A stretch of DNA of 6,824 bases from Candidatus Sumerlaeota bacterium (lineage in GTDB: Bacteria > CG03 > SLGR01). This document shows positions 6,501 to 6,824 of this stretch, piece after piece. Within the stretch, counting starts at the first letter, position 1; every line of letters begins with the position of its first letter. A program made the position numbers and the translations under genes. The notes beneath the pieces are model-generated. The model made no database searches, was not told the DNA's origin, and was given only the letters and a program-made list of their open reading frames with translations. The stretch spans positions 1 to 6,824 of the forward strand of contig SLGR01000233.1 in assembly GCA_007136585.1 (NCBI GenBank). The letters run 5' to 3'.

Positions 6501-6824
6501 CGTCAAAAACCCCGGATGTATAGAATCCGGATGTTGAGATATCAAACCTCCAGGTATCCCCCATAAATTCCTCGTCCTTCTCAGAGGCCTTACGGCGGCC
6601 GCCGAAGAATATACCCTCTCCCAGTCCGGAGTGATAAGATGCTGCCGAACTTGTCCTTTCCTCCGGCTCCCCGCCGGGCATACGGGGATAACTGCGGTGC
6701 CAATTGTAATCGTGAAACACCCAGAAATCCCCCAGGTACTTTCCTCCTGCGTCCTCGCCGCCGAATAAGACCGCGGCGCGGGCTCCCGGGTCGTAATATA
6801 CCGCGGCTCCGGCTCTTCCGGGAG
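3574..6824 (-). CDS. Large modular surface/secreted protein: Kelch, Fn3/Ig-like and FlgD-like C-terminal domain (5' end outside window)
   Basis: At least 1082 residues, with the N-terminus beyond base 6824. Counting from the first visible residue (codon 6822-6820): two Kelch beta-propeller blades (6-36, AAVYYDPGARAAVLFGG then LGDFWVF; 56-94, IFFGG then MGDTWRFD); an unnamed beta-rich module (about 95-205); Fn3- or Ig-like modules at about 205-308, 309-418, 420-524, 525-630 and 631-728, with repeated 'YYWRV.A.D' and 'DPDG/DPDP' signatures; an SbsA-type Ig-like module (about 729-835, VVGTFPRDGDWKV to GERVFSF); a less clear region (836-980); and a FlgD/type-IX-like C-terminal domain (985-1082, IIVYPNPFHPGDQEAVIRF, FTWDGLNSRGMPVASGMYYA). 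The GTG at 6720 is not the start: the frame stays open upstream and completes the first Kelch blade. The protein is probably exported and exposed on the surface, perhaps an adhesin. It ends in an ATGA overlap with the receiver gene. Confidence 0.88.
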   Translation of the reverse strand, partial: PGRAGAAVYYDPGARAAVLFGGEDAGGKYLGDFWVFHDYNWHRSYPRMPGGEPEERTSSAASYHSGLGEGIFFGGRRKASEKDEEFMGDTWRFDISTSGFYTSGVFDAGPVETKLIYESIDFETSGGGGSVRFQIAASGDQDPAGFTGPGGSPYTYYTEPGPVSETLNNNRYFRYRFFLESDKPGSEDPFTLVSASITYNHVPGPPSPAGPPYSSAEDGGLTNARPARLAWYNAPDGDSDTLTYELEVASDKGFESILASTSGVKETVSPSYTRLTLDHGGPYYWRVRAFDGLEYGEYSDIWSIYIDTVPPEGIGTFESERPGYLSGAVRLSWTVPDEGVLYRIRWSETWPVDNETRWDISESNEAVFHPEGFIKGEEESFTVTGLKDAVTYWFAVRIQDEAGNLSELPEPSACRTNSPPEIEILSELPNEWGSATDTGSSFISFIWEVTDPDPEDYHEVDIHLSEGEGMPYSITAATGIKEPEYEWDTRYVRNAPGYLVRFTARDQRGLETESYFGPVRISNHNEPPEVSLNSPRGGESFSGVQSIDWEWSDPNKTDTVYFIISVSTDGGRSFTVLENYVPEWNIPYEWGTGNFPDSEDTIVKVTAVDSGGLTGSDTSGRFSISNTREPPEEFSLISPIEGQFIYSTRVIFTWEEAPDPDGGEVEYSLQISENPDFVPYTEYPGLKGTSHELELEDETLYYWRVVASDREMILRESRESQRFAVNLNPIRVVGTFPRDGDWKVMTGTETIQIKLNKAPDPYVILANHITLTDNYGGYARYRVSYDDKEGALNLIPQEGSPLEASRVYTVRLSTGIVDSVGHPLLGERVFSFARLLEEDSETSLEMPGAASARVYRNTFSSPALLKLGEPDKDTSTADRAGVSDPLTGGETVRAVSVSAYDYEKNEISEFLRPVELEFEYETDSGGFVRGMDIDARFLSVFSLSEDVGIWKPRESFSVSSIPRVGAMIDSPGIYAIRPLNPLDKKLSGIIVYPNPFHPGDQEAVIRFALTERMELTLDIYTQTGELVRSMEKEFEGSPQGSTAVFTWDGLNSRGMPVASGMYYAVLSRRGSRKEEFLIGVVR
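3585..3589 (-). promoter_or_regulatory. Ribosome binding site for the receiver gene
   Basis: AGGAG, seven bases before the ATG at 3577 and inside the last codons of the surface-protein gene. This is the strongest Shine-Dalgarno match in the window and supports coupled translation across the ATGA overlap. Confidence 0.7.

Noticed and set aside
1-6824. CRISPR array, tRNA/rRNA genes, transposon ends or phage genes
   Set aside because: No regularly spaced repeats, cloverleaf-like segments, transposase motifs or terminal inverted repeats were seen.

Overview
The window comes from a Gram-negative (two-membrane) bacterium of moderate, roughly 50-55% GC content. All recognisable genes lie on the minus strand. 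The combination of a very large Kelch/fibronectin-like surface protein with a FlgD-like C-terminal domain and a PorV/PorQ-type (UPF0164-like) outer-membrane barrel is typical of Elusimicrobiota, Omnitrophota, WOR-type candidate phyla, spirochaetes and the FCB group. I cannot assign the phylum from this window, and the lineage is an inference from gene content only.

Layout in the direction of transcription, from high to low coordinates. (1) From beyond 6824 down to 3574 is the 3' part of a gene for a giant modular surface protein: Kelch blades, an unnamed beta-rich domain, several Fn3/Ig-like modules, an SbsA-type Ig-like module and a FlgD/type-IX-like C-terminal domain. (2) 3577-3203 is a stand-alone CheY-like receiver that overlaps the previous stop as ATGA. 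(3) 3219-1723 is a PorV/PorQ-type barrel with an added coiled coil and TPR tail; it starts with TTG inside the end of the receiver gene. (4) 1723-515 is an inner-membrane protein with a probably periplasmic TPR part and a cytoplasmic coiled coil plus HEAT repeats; it overlaps the previous stop by one base (TAATG). (5) A 252-base gap (514-263) holds three perfect short palindromes, a possible sigma-70 promoter and an imperfect repeat of the next gene's start region. (6) 262-1 is the start of an RNase R/II family exoribonuclease gene that runs out of the window.

Genes 1-4 overlap one another by 4, 17 and 1 bases and must be one translationally coupled operon. Read together, they place a part in every compartment: an exported adhesin-like protein, an outer-membrane barrel with a periplasmic TPR tail, an inner-membrane TPR/HEAT protein and a cytoplasmic receiver. 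My inference is a trans-envelope export or sensing apparatus for the large surface protein. No kinase, output domain or secretion motor is visible here. RNase R looks like a separate unit.
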